A stretch of 37,276 bases of DNA, taken from an uncultured Eubacterium sp. (GTDB taxonomy: Bacteria; Bacillota_A; Clostridia; Lachnospirales; Lachnospiraceae). The DNA is taken from assembly GCA_910589045.1 (NCBI GenBank), contig CAJUSH010000029.1:1-37276 (forward strand). Direction: 5' to 3'. Of the stretch, positions 6,529 to 14,611 are shown one piece after another; within the stretch, counting starts at the first letter, position 1; every line of letters begins with the position of its first letter. The notes beneath the pieces are model-generated. The model worked only from the letters and a program-made list of their open reading frames with translations. It made no database searches and was not told the DNA's origin. The position numbers and the translations under genes are program-made.

Positions 6529-7806
6529 TCAAATCAGATATTTCAGCATAAACTCCAGCATATCGTTCTCCCACACATCCGCCCGCAAATAAAAAATATC
6601 CGAGTAATCCGTCAGAGAGATCATCCCGGTATCCCCGCCGCCCCCGGCACCGGGCACCTTCATGAAGCCGCCAAAGCCAAGATAGGCGTGCCTGCCCTCA
6701 ATGTGCAGCGCATCCACAAGCGCCGCAAAGCGCCCCGGCTCCACAACAAGCCGCCCGTCCCTCACCTGCACCGCTTCGTTTAATTCCGCGGTGTCATAAG
6801 CGCACAGCCGCAGCTTCTCGTCGTAAAGGCTTAAGCTCGTCAGCGCCGTATAGCGCGGATAGGAGGTCATGGCAAGCAGTAAAAAAAGCAGGGCCGTCAC
6901 CGCAAAAAAGCCGCCCGTCACCCGGCGTCTGCCCTGCCCGCAAAGTCCCTGCCGCTTCAGCGCCGAGAGACGAGCGCAAAGCACCTGAAAATCACTGCGG
7001 CCAAAAAACGCCGCACTGCCCGTGGGTACGCTTCCCCGCAGCACCAGCGCGAGCCCAAGCAGAAGCTCCCCGTAGGCATCCCGTTTCACATCCATCAGCA
7101 TCAGCACCCGCTCGTCGCACACCTGCTCCATCACCTCATGGAGCCGTTTTTCACATACATAAAAGAGCGGATGCACCCACCAAAGGCAGCCCAGGAAACG
7201 GTAAAGAGCCATCACGAAAATATGGCCCATACGGATATGTATAAGCTCATGGCACAAAACCGCCTCCAGGGAGCGCTCCTGCCAGCGGCACACGCACTCC
7301 GGCAGCACCACATAGGGATGCAGCAGGCCGCCGCAGCAGGGGCTTATTTCCTCCTGCGTCACATAAATCCGCACACGGCGCAGATACCAGGCCCCAAGCC
7401 CCGTCACATCCCGGGCGCATACCTGCGCCTTCACACGCTCTGCCAGCACCCGGTTTTCATATGCCGGCAGGCCGTGTGCGTGCCGGCACACCGACCGGTT
7501 TTTTACGGCCCAGACAAGCAGCAGACAAAGGGCCGCCCCAAAATAAAGCCGCCCCAAAAAAAGTGTGCAGTATTTGTTCAGAAAAAGGCTCACCCATGCC
7601 AGCCCCCGCGTGTAAAACAATTTGCTCATGCCCGAAAAGAGCGCCAGCGGCAGAAGCAGCAGCGCATAATAATCTATGAGCGCTGCCCGGCCCCGGTTTA
7701 CTTTTACGGCCCCGTAAATCACTGCCATAAAAGCCGTTCCCACAAGCATCGTCTTTACACATTTCGTCAGACCGTATGTGAGCGCAAAATTCAGAAAGCT
7801 AATCAT
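6529..7806 (-). CDS. M56 (BlaR1/MecR1-type) membrane metallopeptidase
   Basis: 425 residues, ATG 7806, overlapping the BlaI stop by 8 bp. Hydrophobic segments lie near 10-35, 45-60, 70-100 and 190-215, with a further one at about 310. The zinc motif HELIH (186-190) and the downstream CDER glutamate are intact. The extracellular tail is only about 100 residues and has no penicillin-binding sensor domain, so the trigger is unlikely to be a beta-lactam bound as in BlaR1. Family role: on sensing, the peptidase leads to inactivation of the partner BlaI repressor, which is encoded directly upstream. No beta-lactamase or other obvious target is adjacent. The small gene at 8291-8425 is the only other member of the unit. 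Confidence 0.9.
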   Translation of the reverse strand: MISFLNFALTYGLTKCVKTMLVGTAFMAVIYGAVKVNRGRAALIDYYALLLLPLALFSGMSKLFYTRGLAWVSLFLNKYCTLFLGRLYFGAALCLLLVWAVKNRSVCRHAHGLPAYENRVLAERVKAQVCARDVTGLGAWYLRRVRIYVTQEEISPCCGGLLHPYVVLPECVCRWQERSLEAVLCHELIHIRMGHIFVMALYRFLGCLWWVHPLFYVCEKRLHEVMEQVCDERVLMLMDVKRDAYGELLLGLALVLRGSVPTGSAAFFGRSDFQVLCARLSALKRQGLCGQGRRRVTGGFFAVTALLFLLLAMTSYPRYTALTSLSLYDEKLRLCAYDTAELNEAVQVRDGRLVVEPGRFAALVDALHIEGRHAYLGFGGFMKVPGAGGGGDTGMISLTDYSDIFYLRADVWENDMLEFMLKYLI

Positions 7807-8197
7807 CCCGTTTCTCCCGCAGCTGCCCTACCAGCTCCTGCAGCTGTTCCAGCTCGTCGTCGCTGATATCCGCAGACCGCAAAAAGCTCGCCACCGCCAG
7901 GGACACCTTCCCGCCGAAATAGCGGCTGACAAAGCGCTGCTCCTTCTCCACGAGGCATGTCTCACGCCCCGTAAGCGCCCGGTAATGATAGATCCTTGCA
8001 TCCTCCGCATCTACGGTAAAGCCCAGCATTCCCTTGCTCACAAGACGCCCGATCATGACACGGACGGTCTTTGGGCTGATGGAAAGCGAAGGCCTCAGCG
8101 CATGAATAATCTCCGCCGCCGTCATGGAACCGCCGCCGTTATTCCAGAGCACCTCCATAATCATCCACTCGTTTTCGCTTGGAACCTGCCTGCCCAT
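7799..8197 (-). CDS. BlaI/MecI/CopY-family transcriptional repressor
   Basis: 132 residues from ATG 8197, which has AGGAGG at 8 nt; GTG 8200 is also in frame but too close to that site. The N-terminal winged helix (SENEWMIMEVLWNNGG, then SPKTVRVMIGRLVSKGML) and the C-terminal dimerisation helices match the family, and length is normal. The gene overlaps the M56 peptidase gene, forming the standard repressor/sensor pair. Repressors of this family bind TACA/TGTA-type dyads; a single half site (TACA at 8555-8558 on the minus strand, inside the -10) is present in the candidate promoter but no full dyad. Its regulon is probably the unit itself plus unlinked genes. Confidence 0.92.
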   Translation of the reverse strand: MGRQVPSENEWMIMEVLWNNGGGSMTAAEIIHALRPSLSISPKTVRVMIGRLVSKGMLGFTVDAEDARIYHYRALTGRETCLVEKEQRFVSRYFGGKVSLAVASFLRSADISDDELEQLQELVGQLREKRDD

Positions 8198-8290
8198 CAC
8201 ATCATCCTCCTGTTCTCTTCATCCCTTCCTGCCACACCGCGCAGACACGGTCTCCACCTTCCGAAACCAGCTCTGTATCCCGCCCCGCGG

Positions 8291-8425
8291 TCAATTTCCA
8301 CAATCAGATTTTTTGTGATCCGGTTTTCGCGCTGCATCCCCCACAATCGGCAGAAATGTCCCGCACAATGCAATCATGAAAAGCTGGATGCCCTGTAAAA
8401 TCTCCTGGGTAAACATCGGATACAT
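8291..8425 (-). CDS. 44-residue small hydrophobic protein ahead of blaI
   Basis: ATG 8425 is preceded by AAAAAGGAGAGG at ideal spacing, one of the best ribosome sites in the window. The peptide starts MYPMFTQEILQG, has one hydrophobic segment (about 9-28, IQLFMIALCGTFLPIV) and ends in a basic/polar tail (ARKPDHKKSDCGN). Size and layout resemble single-span membrane peptides such as holin-like or type I toxins, but I see no clear family match. It is in the direction of blaI, 93 bp upstream with no terminator between, so it may be the first gene of the blaI-M56 operon and thereby the target of BlaI control. A strong hairpin lies in its leader. The coding call rests on the ribosome site and composition only. 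Confidence 0.5.
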   Translation of the reverse strand: MYPMFTQEILQGIQLFMIALCGTFLPIVGDAARKPDHKKSDCGN

Positions 8426-8509
8426 CGTTTCCCTCTCCTTTTTCAGTCGCAGTTTCCTATATTATTGTCGTGTCAATCATAAGCCATTCCAACGTGCAGT
8501 CCTCTCGCC

Positions 8510-8536
8510 AGGCTCCTTCTACGACAAAAAGAGCCT
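8510..8536 (-). promoter_or_regulatory. Leader hairpin upstream of the small gene
   Basis: On the minus strand AGGCTCTTTTT pairs with AGAAGGAGCCT (11 bp with two G-T wobbles) around a 5-nt loop. It begins roughly 10 nt after the predicted transcription start and contains AAGGAG in the 3' arm. It could protect the 5' end or regulate translation. There is no T-run, so it is not a terminator. Confidence 0.5.
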
Positions 8537-8552
8537 TGATATACTTATTTCC

Positions 8553-8580
8553 ATTGTACCATATTCAAGACTCGATTTCA
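8553..8580 (-). promoter_or_regulatory. Candidate promoter for the small gene/blaI/M56 unit
   Basis: The minus strand reads TGAAAT - 16 bp - TACAAT. The -35 is weak. The region is AT-rich compared with its surroundings and is the only -10-like site upstream of the unit. Predicted start near 8546. Confidence 0.4.
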
Positions 8581-8588
8581 CTATATAA

Positions 8589-8950
8589 CTTCCAAATCTG
8601 TCATCCATTGCAACCGTTCGTGTTTTGGTTCACTCCGTGACCGGCAGCGGACAGTTAGGACATGAAAATTCGCTTCGCGGGATCTGCCCTGCGAAGCGCG
8701 TACAGTCACTGAAAAGAAGCTTCAAATTCAGGTCGGTTTTTGCAAAGCAAAAACGCCGGCTGACACCGGCGCTTTTACGGCTCTGCGCATTTGTTTTATC
8801 TTTGCAGGCAGCGGGGAAAGCAGCCATATTTATACGGATATCTGACGAATAGCGTAAGCGGCACTTTCGTCTGTTTCGCAAAAACAGATACGGCTGCCGT
8901 CAGCCCCGCGCAGCAGTCCGCTCTCCGGCCTGACTGCTGCGCCCACACCT
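8589..8950. other. Hairpin-rich intergenic region
   Basis: No credible gene. It contains several near-perfect inverted repeats: 8671-8698 (CGCTTCGC/GCGAAGCG, with inner GGG/CCC), 8736-8753 (TTTTTGC/GCAAAAA), 8754-8771 (CGCCGG/CCGGCG, a terminator) and 8908-8942 (11-bp arms GCGCAGCAGTC/GACTGCTGCGC). An 83-codon frame on the minus strand has no ribosome site and is mostly hairpin sequence, so I do not call it. The region could be the 3' end of the sugar operon mRNA, a dispersed repeat, or a structured RNA. Confidence 0.55.
8748..8771 (-). terminator. Intrinsic terminator of the polyol/ketose operon
   Basis: The minus strand reads CGCCGG - TGTCAG - CCGGCG followed by TTTTTG. It lies about 180 bp after the aldo-keto reductase stop codon and is the only strong terminator between that gene and the small gene at 8425. 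Confidence 0.75.
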
Positions 8951-8953
8951 GTA

Positions 8954-9982
8954 TCAGACACCGTCCGGGCAGTCCACGATCACGCCCTCCTCATCCCAGA
9001 GGTCGTGCCAGTCCCTTGCGCCCTCCCACAGGAACACCTGTCCCTTGACAAGACGGTTATTCTTTTCGAGCGTCGCGATTTTTGCCATCTCCTCGTCGGT
9101 AAGGGGATCGCCGTCGCAGGTACTAAGGATGTTGCTCTCGTACTCCAGCTCATGAACGGAGAAGGGAATCGGAATCTGTCCCCGCTGCACGGCCCATTTC
9201 AGGGAAATGACAGCCGGATGGCAGCCGTGCGCCTTCGCAATCTCCTGCATCTCGGGAGTCTGCATATCCGCGATATCCTCGGGCATCATATCCCGCTCCG
9301 GGCGCTGGGGAGAGCCAAGCGGCATAAAGCCGACCGGCTGGATCCCATGTGCCGCCAGGTAATCGAACAGCTCCTGCTGCTGGAAGCACGGATGCAGCTC
9401 CAGCTCGCACATCGCAGGCTTTATGCGGCAGTGGGGAAGCACCGCCTCCAGCTTCGGGATCGTCATGTTGGACATGCCGATCTCCTTTACCAGGCCAAGG
9501 TCAACCAGCCGCTCCATCTGCCGCCAGGTCGCCAGAAAGCGTTCCACGGAAAACGGCCTGGAATCGGGATTTCTGGAATCCACGTCGCATCCCGGTGCAT
9601 GGTAATTCGGGAACGGCCAGTGTACAAAATACATATCCACATAGTCGAGCTGCAGATCCTTTAAGCTCTTCGCCAGGGCGATCAGGATGTCCCCCTGTCC
9701 GTGCATGTCGTTCCACACCTTCGTCATGATGTAGAGATCCTCCCGCTTGCACAGACCGTCCGCAAAGGCGCGCTGAAACACCTCCCCGATCTGGTCCTCG
9801 TTGCCGTAGCAGGCCGCACAGTCGAACATGCGGTAGCCCGCCCGGATCGCCCCGTATACCGCATTGCTCACCTGGTCGGGGGTGAAACGGTCGGAGCCGA
9901 AGGTACCCATACCCATGCAGGGCACCTCTTTTCCGTTGCTCAGTTTAATTTTCGGCACATCTGCCGGATTCACTGCTGTCAT
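8954..9982 (-). CDS. Aldo-keto reductase
   Basis: 342 residues from ATG 9982, with AAGGAGG 8 nt upstream; the ATG six codons earlier contains that ribosome site and is excluded. The family's catalytic tetrad is visible: Asp54 and Tyr59 (FDCAACYGNE), Lys88 (IMTKVW) and His121 (YFVHWPF). It is an NAD(P)H-dependent reductase of carbonyls to alcohols with the aldose/alcohol reductase layout, cytoplasmic. Last gene of the six-gene operon, 52 bp after the PfkB kinase. In this context it probably interconverts a sugar or aldehyde with its alcohol, for example an aldose with a hexitol or the aldehyde product of the aldolase step. Substrate not deducible. Confidence 0.9.
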   Translation of the reverse strand: MTAVNPADVPKIKLSNGKEVPCMGMGTFGSDRFTPDQVSNAVYGAIRAGYRMFDCAACYGNEDQIGEVFQRAFADGLCKREDLYIMTKVWNDMHGQGDILIALAKSLKDLQLDYVDMYFVHWPFPNYHAPGCDVDSRNPDSRPFSVERFLATWRQMERLVDLGLVKEIGMSNMTIPKLEAVLPHCRIKPAMCELELHPCFQQQELFDYLAAHGIQPVGFMPLGSPQRPERDMMPEDIADMQTPEMQEIAKAHGCHPAVISLKWAVQRGQIPIPFSVHELEYESNILSTCDGDPLTDEEMAKIATLEKNNRLVKGQVFLWEGARDWHDLWDEEGVIVDCPDGV

Positions 9983-10034
9983 TGAAATATCCTCCTTCAT
10001 AATTATGATGCATGCAGCCGTCCGAAAAGCCCGT

Positions 10035-10964
10035 TCAGAGCCTTCGGATCTCGATCTGCCCATAAAGTGCTTCCATATCCGCCTTTTCAAAATAGCCGGT
10101 CTCCTCGCGCATCGCGCTGGCTGCCGACGCCGCCGAGGCAAACAAAAGCGCTTCCTGCGGTGTCATGCCCCGCTCAAAGCCAACGGCAAAGCCTGCCGTC
10201 ATGCAGTCGCCGCAGCCCACCGTGTTCACCGCATCGATGCGCGGTACAACCGCCTGATACACGCCCTCCTCCACAAACATGAGGGAGCCGTCCGCGCCCA
10301 GGGAGATGACCACGCGCTCAATGCCGCTCTCGCGCAGCGCGATCCCCGCCTCAATGAGCTTTGCGCGGTCCGAAATCTTCCTTCCGGTGAGCAGGCAGAT
10401 CTCGTCAATGTTCGGCTTTACCATGTGGGGCTTTGCCTTGATCACCTCCGCAAGAAGCGCCCCGCTCGTGTCCGCAATGACCTTTTTTCCGGCGCGCTTT
10501 GCCAGCTCCACCAGCGTGGGATAGCAATCCGCCCCGACGCCCTTTGGCACGCTGCCCGACATCGCCACCACATCGCACTTCGGGAGAAGCGCGTCAAATT
10601 TCAGGTAGAAGGCACGCAGCTCCTCCTCGCTGACCACCACGCCCGGCTCCAGGAACTCGGTCTGGGTTTTGTTTACAGGGTCAAAAATATTGATGCAGGA
10701 ACGGCTCTCGCCCTTCACCCGCACAAAGTCCGCGGCAACGCCCTGACGCTCTACGGCTTCCGTGATATACGCCCCGGCGTGTCCGCCCACAAATCCGGTG
10801 GCCAAAACCTGTGCGCCCGCAATCGCTGCGGTCTTGGAAACGTTAAGCCCCTTGCCGCCCGCCACGTAGTCGCACGCCTTCACCCGGTTCACCGCGCCAA
10901 CCGTATAGTTTTCAACTACATACCGCTTATCAATCGCGGCATTAAGTGTCACTGTCAGTATCAT
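10035..10964 (-). CDS. PfkB-family hexose (phosphate) kinase, 1-phosphofructokinase/tagatose-6-phosphate kinase type
   Basis: 309 residues, the usual length. ATG 10964 lies one base after the stop of the dehydrogenase gene, with GAGG 7 nt upstream. N-terminal MILTVTLNAAIDK, the GGKGLNV glycine pair motif (37-43) and the C-terminal ATP/anion-hole motif NTVGCGDCMTAG with catalytic Asp253 place it in the FruK/LacC branch. The reaction is ATP-dependent phosphorylation of a ketose phosphate, giving a ketose 1,6-bisphosphate. The operon also encodes a class II bisphosphate aldolase that would cleave such a product, so a tagatose-6-phosphate or fructose-phosphate kinase role is likely; which isomer cannot be read from the sequence. 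Confidence 0.9.
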   Translation of the reverse strand: MILTVTLNAAIDKRYVVENYTVGAVNRVKACDYVAGGKGLNVSKTAAIAGAQVLATGFVGGHAGAYITEAVERQGVAADFVRVKGESRSCINIFDPVNKTQTEFLEPGVVVSEEELRAFYLKFDALLPKCDVVAMSGSVPKGVGADCYPTLVELAKRAGKKVIADTSGALLAEVIKAKPHMVKPNIDEICLLTGRKISDRAKLIEAGIALRESGIERVVISLGADGSLMFVEEGVYQAVVPRIDAVNTVGCGDCMTAGFAVGFERGMTPQEALLFASAASAASAMREETGYFEKADMEALYGQIEIRRL

Positions 10965-10965
10965 G

Positions 10966-12021
10966 CTACGCCTCGCTGTCTATGAGAATCTTGCCCTTCA
11001 CCGTCCCCGGTATGAGAAACTTTGCAAAGGCAGTGTCAATCCGGCTCAGTCCGATCTTTTCGAAAATAAACGACTCGTCAAATTTCAGCTCTCCGGTTCC
11101 GAAATAGTGTGCGGCCAGCTCCCACTCATGCCCCGGAAACGGCGCGGAATAGCTCATCCATGAGCCGGTCAGCTTAAACTCCTTGCGGTTTAACAGCTCC
11201 CACTCGTCTACCGTAAAGGAAAGCTCCTTCGTGGGCGTTCCGATAAAGCAGACCTCCGCCTTGTTCGCCGCCAGCCGAAACGCCAGCTTCATCGTCACGA
11301 CGTTGCCCGCCGTCTCAAACACGTAGTCGAAGCCCCGCCCGTCTGTCATCGCAAGCGCCTGCTCCATAAAATCTTCCTCCGTGGTATTGATGCCCGCACT
11401 GGCCCCGAGCCGCATGCCAAGTGCCAGACGCTCCTCGAGAATGTCAAACACCACCACTTTTTTCGCGCCGAAAATCCTCGCCCACTGCATCGTGAGCATT
11501 CCGATCGTGCCGCCGCCTAAGATGGCAACCGTCTTTCCGCCCTTAAAATCCGTGCGCTCCAGTCCATGCAGCGCCACGGTGGCAGGCTCAAAAAACGCGC
11601 CCTTCTCAAAGCTCACCGAATCGTCAAATTTCACCACGTTCGCCCGGGGCACACACACGTACTGTGCGTAGCTTCCGAAGGAGTGGGAGCCGATAAAATC
11701 ATAGTGCTTGCACAGGGAATAGTTGCCCTTCTGGCAGTCCTCGCACTGCATGCACGGAACAAGGGGAATGCCCGCCACACGGTCTCCCGGGGCAACGCCC
11801 TCTACTCCCTCCCCCACCTGCTCCACGGTGCCGGAAAACTCGTGCCCCAGCACAATCGGTGTGTAGTGTGCGGTTCCCTCGTTGACCCTGGGAAGGTCAG
11901 AGCCGCAGATTCCGGTATATTTCACCCGGACCAAAACCTCTCCCGCCTTCGGAACCGGCTTTTCGATCTCCTCACAGCGAATATCCTTCACGCCGTAAAC
12001 GACGCCAGCTTTCATCTTCAT
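10966..12021 (-). CDS. Zinc-dependent polyol dehydrogenase, GatD-like
   Basis: 351 residues of the medium-chain zinc dehydrogenase family. Catalytic zinc ligands Cys39 (GICGSD), His60 and Glu61 (GHEF) and structural zinc cysteines 90, 93, 96 and 104 are all present, followed by the Rossmann motif GGGTIG (about 170-176). Several blocks (CGSDLPR, AHYTPIVLGHEFSG, YDFIGS, GSWMSYSAPFPGHEWE) closely recall E. coli galactitol-1-phosphate 5-dehydrogenase. Start ATG 12021 with AAGGA at 9 nt. It would oxidise a hexitol or hexitol phosphate to the ketose using NAD(P)+. No PTS gene is present, so the free polyol may be the true substrate. I leave the gene symbol blank for that reason. Confidence 0.9.
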   Translation of the reverse strand: MKMKAGVVYGVKDIRCEEIEKPVPKAGEVLVRVKYTGICGSDLPRVNEGTAHYTPIVLGHEFSGTVEQVGEGVEGVAPGDRVAGIPLVPCMQCEDCQKGNYSLCKHYDFIGSHSFGSYAQYVCVPRANVVKFDDSVSFEKGAFFEPATVALHGLERTDFKGGKTVAILGGGTIGMLTMQWARIFGAKKVVVFDILEERLALGMRLGASAGINTTEEDFMEQALAMTDGRGFDYVFETAGNVVTMKLAFRLAANKAEVCFIGTPTKELSFTVDEWELLNRKEFKLTGSWMSYSAPFPGHEWELAAHYFGTGELKFDESFIFEKIGLSRIDTAFAKFLIPGTVKGKILIDSEA

Positions 12022-12076
12022 GGTTTTACATCCTTCTTTCTAACATATTTTTCTACAAAAACCGCCGGCTCCCGCG

Positions 12077-13567
12077 TCAGAGCGCCGCACCCTGCTCAAA
12101 AACCGGTGCAAGCGCCTGCGAGAGCAGCAGATACTGCTCCATATATTTCCGGTACTGCTCATGCCGCTCCATGTCCGGCTCCTGGGTGCGGGTGATCACG
12201 ATGGTCTCCTCCACCGCCTGCGCAAAGCTCCCATAAAGCCCGACGCCCACACCCGCCAGTATCGCCGCACCCAGCGTCGTCGCCGTGTCAGAGGTGGGTA
12301 CATGGATCGTCTTTCCGGTCACGTCCGCCTTAATCTGCGTCCACAGACGGCTGTTGCTGGCGCCGCCCATGGCAACGAGCTCGCCGACCTCTGCCCCCGT
12401 TTCCGCCGCAACCCGCAGGTTGTGCTCCAGCGAGAACGCCACGCCCTCCAGCGTCGCCCGCACGAGATGCCCCTTTGTCTTGTCAAAGCCCAGCCCGTAA
12501 TAGACGCCCTTCGCATCCGGATTCCAGATAGGCGAGCGCTCCCCCGCCATATAGGGCAGAAAGATCACGCCGTCGCTGCCCGCGGGTATCGGCTGGGCAA
12601 GTGCGGTAAGCTCATCGAACGAAAGCCCCCCGCCAAGCTGCTCACAAAACCAGCGCAGCGTCCCGCCGCCGCCCACCGTGCCGCCCTGCAGCAGCCACCG
12701 TCCCGGCACCACATGGGGACTCAAAATGAGCTTCGGGTGTGCCAGCGCATGGTCGACGCAGATGCTCATGCCCCCTGCCTGACCGCCCTGCTCCTGGGTT
12801 TGCCCCGGCAGGTAAACGCCCGCGCCCAGCGTCCCGCAGGCCGCGTCAAGCCCTCCGGCGACCACCGGCGTCCCCTCCAGCAGCCCGGTCCGTGCCGCAG
12901 CCTCTCCCGTCACCGTCCCGATGACCTCATGACAGGCAAAAAGCGGCGGTATCCGATCCGCGGACAGCCCAAGCTCCTTCGCAAGCGATTCGTCCGGCGT
13001 GCCCGTCTCCATGTTGTAAAAATGAACGCCGTAGCCCTGGGAATGGTCCATGCTGCAAACACCCGTAAGCTTACGCGCAATATAGCCGTTGCTCTGCATA
13101 AATACGTCCGTCTTTTTATAAATGTCCGGCGCATTCTCCTGAAACCAGAGCATTTTCGGCGTCGTGTAGCTCGGCAGGAAGTCATTGCCCGCCACCTGGT
13201 AAATACGGGCGAAGCCAAGCTCCTGCTTTACCTTCCCGCAAATATCCCGCGCCCGGGTGTCCATCCAGATGGGCGTGCGCGCAAGCGCATTTCCGTTCCC
13301 GTCCACCGGTATTGCCGACCAGCTCTGCCCGTCAATACCGATCCCTGCGATCTCCCCCGGCGCAACCGCCCCTTTTTCAAGCACCGCCCGAATACCCGCA
13401 CAGATGGCAGTCCACCACTCATCGGCATCCTGCTCCACCCAGCCGGGCTGGGGATAATAGATCTGATACGGCTGATTGGACTGTGCCAGCACATGCCCGT
13501 CCCGCTCAAAAACGGCCACCTTGCATGCACTCGTCCCAATATCGATTCCTAATAAATATACTCCCAC
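12077..13567 (-). CDS. FGGY-family carbohydrate kinase (xylulokinase-like)
   Basis: 496 residues, normal length. Start is GTG 13567 with GAGGAG about 9 nt upstream, 12 bp after the LacI stop. The N-terminal phosphate-binding loop GIDIGTSACK, the WMDTRA motif, the GGLDAACGTLGAG segment and the C-terminal GGASNSRLWTQIKADVTG motif define the family. It phosphorylates a sugar or polyol, usually a ketose at the terminal carbon. The operon has both this kinase and a PfkB kinase, so a two-step phosphorylation of a ketose to the 1,6-bisphosphate is plausible: FGGY at C6, PfkB at C1. D-tagatose or another ketohexose would fit better than xylulose. Substrate unproven. Confidence 0.9.
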   Translation of the reverse strand: MGVYLLGIDIGTSACKVAVFERDGHVLAQSNQPYQIYYPQPGWVEQDADEWWTAICAGIRAVLEKGAVAPGEIAGIGIDGQSWSAIPVDGNGNALARTPIWMDTRARDICGKVKQELGFARIYQVAGNDFLPSYTTPKMLWFQENAPDIYKKTDVFMQSNGYIARKLTGVCSMDHSQGYGVHFYNMETGTPDESLAKELGLSADRIPPLFACHEVIGTVTGEAAARTGLLEGTPVVAGGLDAACGTLGAGVYLPGQTQEQGGQAGGMSICVDHALAHPKLILSPHVVPGRWLLQGGTVGGGGTLRWFCEQLGGGLSFDELTALAQPIPAGSDGVIFLPYMAGERSPIWNPDAKGVYYGLGFDKTKGHLVRATLEGVAFSLEHNLRVAAETGAEVGELVAMGGASNSRLWTQIKADVTGKTIHVPTSDTATTLGAAILAGVGVGLYGSFAQAVEETIVITRTQEPDMERHEQYRKYMEQYLLLSQALAPVFEQGAAL

Positions 13568-13579
13568 TGATTTTTCTCC

Positions 13580-14611
13580 TCATAGCTTGCTGCAGCGATT
13601 CCATTCCCCCGCCGGTTCCTGGACGGATTTCCCCTGCATAACCTCGGTCAGAAGATAGCACTCCTGCGGCGGCTCCTTTGCCCCGCCCTCGAGACGGCTT
13701 AACAGGAGCTGCGCCACCCGCTTGGCGATCGCCCCGGTGGGCTGTGTGATGATGGTCAGCGCCGGGTGCACTGCCCGGGCAAACTCCCGGTTGTCAAAGC
13801 CGATCACCGACATTTCCTCCGGAATGCGAATCCCCCGCTCGTTGAGCGCGATCATCGTCCCCACCGTCATCTCATAGTTTGCCGCAAACAGCGCCGTCAC
13901 CTCCGGGTGCGTATCAAGCAGCTTTCCCGCGCCCTCAGCCGCTGCGCCGATGGTGTATGCACAGTGTACCAGCAGCTTTTGGTCAAAGCCGATTCCCGCG
14001 GCGCGCAGCGCCGCCTCATAGCCCAGGCACCGCTCCCGCGCAGTGTAAACATCCGTCGGCCCGCCGATCATGCCGATCCGCCGGTGCCCGTTTTTGATCA
14101 GAATGTCCACCGCCTTTTTTGCCGCATCCCGGTTGTCCACCAGAACACTGTCGCAGGAGATCTCCGGCAGCTTACGGTCGATGACGACAATGGGCCGCCC
14201 GTCCGCCGCAAACTGCTTCAGATGTGCCCCCGTGGCATCCACCGGCATATTGATGATGCCGTCCACCCGCTTGCGGTACAAAAACTCCACCGCCTCGCAC
14301 TCCAGCGCCCTGTCCGTGCGGCAGTCACAGATGATCGTGGCGTAACCCCTTTTCCGTAGGATATCCTCGATATCCGTGATGATCTGCGCACAAAAAATGT
14401 TGTTAAACTCCGGTATCACAACGCCGATGGTATGGGTGCGGTTGGTCTTTAAGCCCCTGGCCACCTCGTTGACCTCAAAATTCAGCTCCCGGATGGCCGC
14501 CTCGATCTTTTCCCGGTTTTTCTCCCGCACATTGCCGCCGTTCAAATACGAGGAAATCGTTGCAAGTCCAAGTCCCGTCAGGCCTGCGATATCCTTGATC
14601 GTCGCTGCCAT
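13580..14611 (-). CDS. LacI-family transcriptional regulator
   Basis: 343 residues from ATG 14611, which overlaps the aldolase stop (TGATG), so translation is coupled. The N-terminal helix-turn-helix and hinge (ATIKDIAGLTGLGLATIS, then SYLNGG) are followed by a periplasmic-binding-protein-like sugar domain (from about residue 60, HTIGVVIPEFNNIF). It presumably represses the operon in which it lies and is released by the sugar or a pathway intermediate. A 22-bp perfect palindrome with the central CG typical of LacI operators lies immediately downstream of the operon's promoter. Second gene of the operon. Confidence 0.93.
   Translation of the reverse strand: MAATIKDIAGLTGLGLATISSYLNGGNVREKNREKIEAAIRELNFEVNEVARGLKTNRTHTIGVVIPEFNNIFCAQIITDIEDILRKRGYATIICDCRTDRALECEAVEFLYRKRVDGIINMPVDATGAHLKQFAADGRPIVVIDRKLPEISCDSVLVDNRDAAKKAVDILIKNGHRRIGMIGGPTDVYTARERCLGYEAALRAAGIGFDQKLLVHCAYTIGAAAEGAGKLLDTHPEVTALFAANYEMTVGTMIALNERGIRIPEEMSVIGFDNREFARAVHPALTIITQPTGAIAKRVAQLLLSRLEGGAKEPPQECYLLTEVMQGKSVQEPAGEWNRCSKL

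Noticed and set aside
8630..8881. 83-codon minus-strand ORF
   Set aside because: No ribosome site, and most of its length is inverted-repeat sequence including the operon terminator; treated as structured intergenic DNA.
10960..13560. Long plus-strand ORFs opposite the sugar operon (for example 12161-13552)
   Set aside because: High-GC antisense shadows with Arg/Pro/His-rich translations and no ribosome sites; the minus-strand genes have full catalytic motifs.
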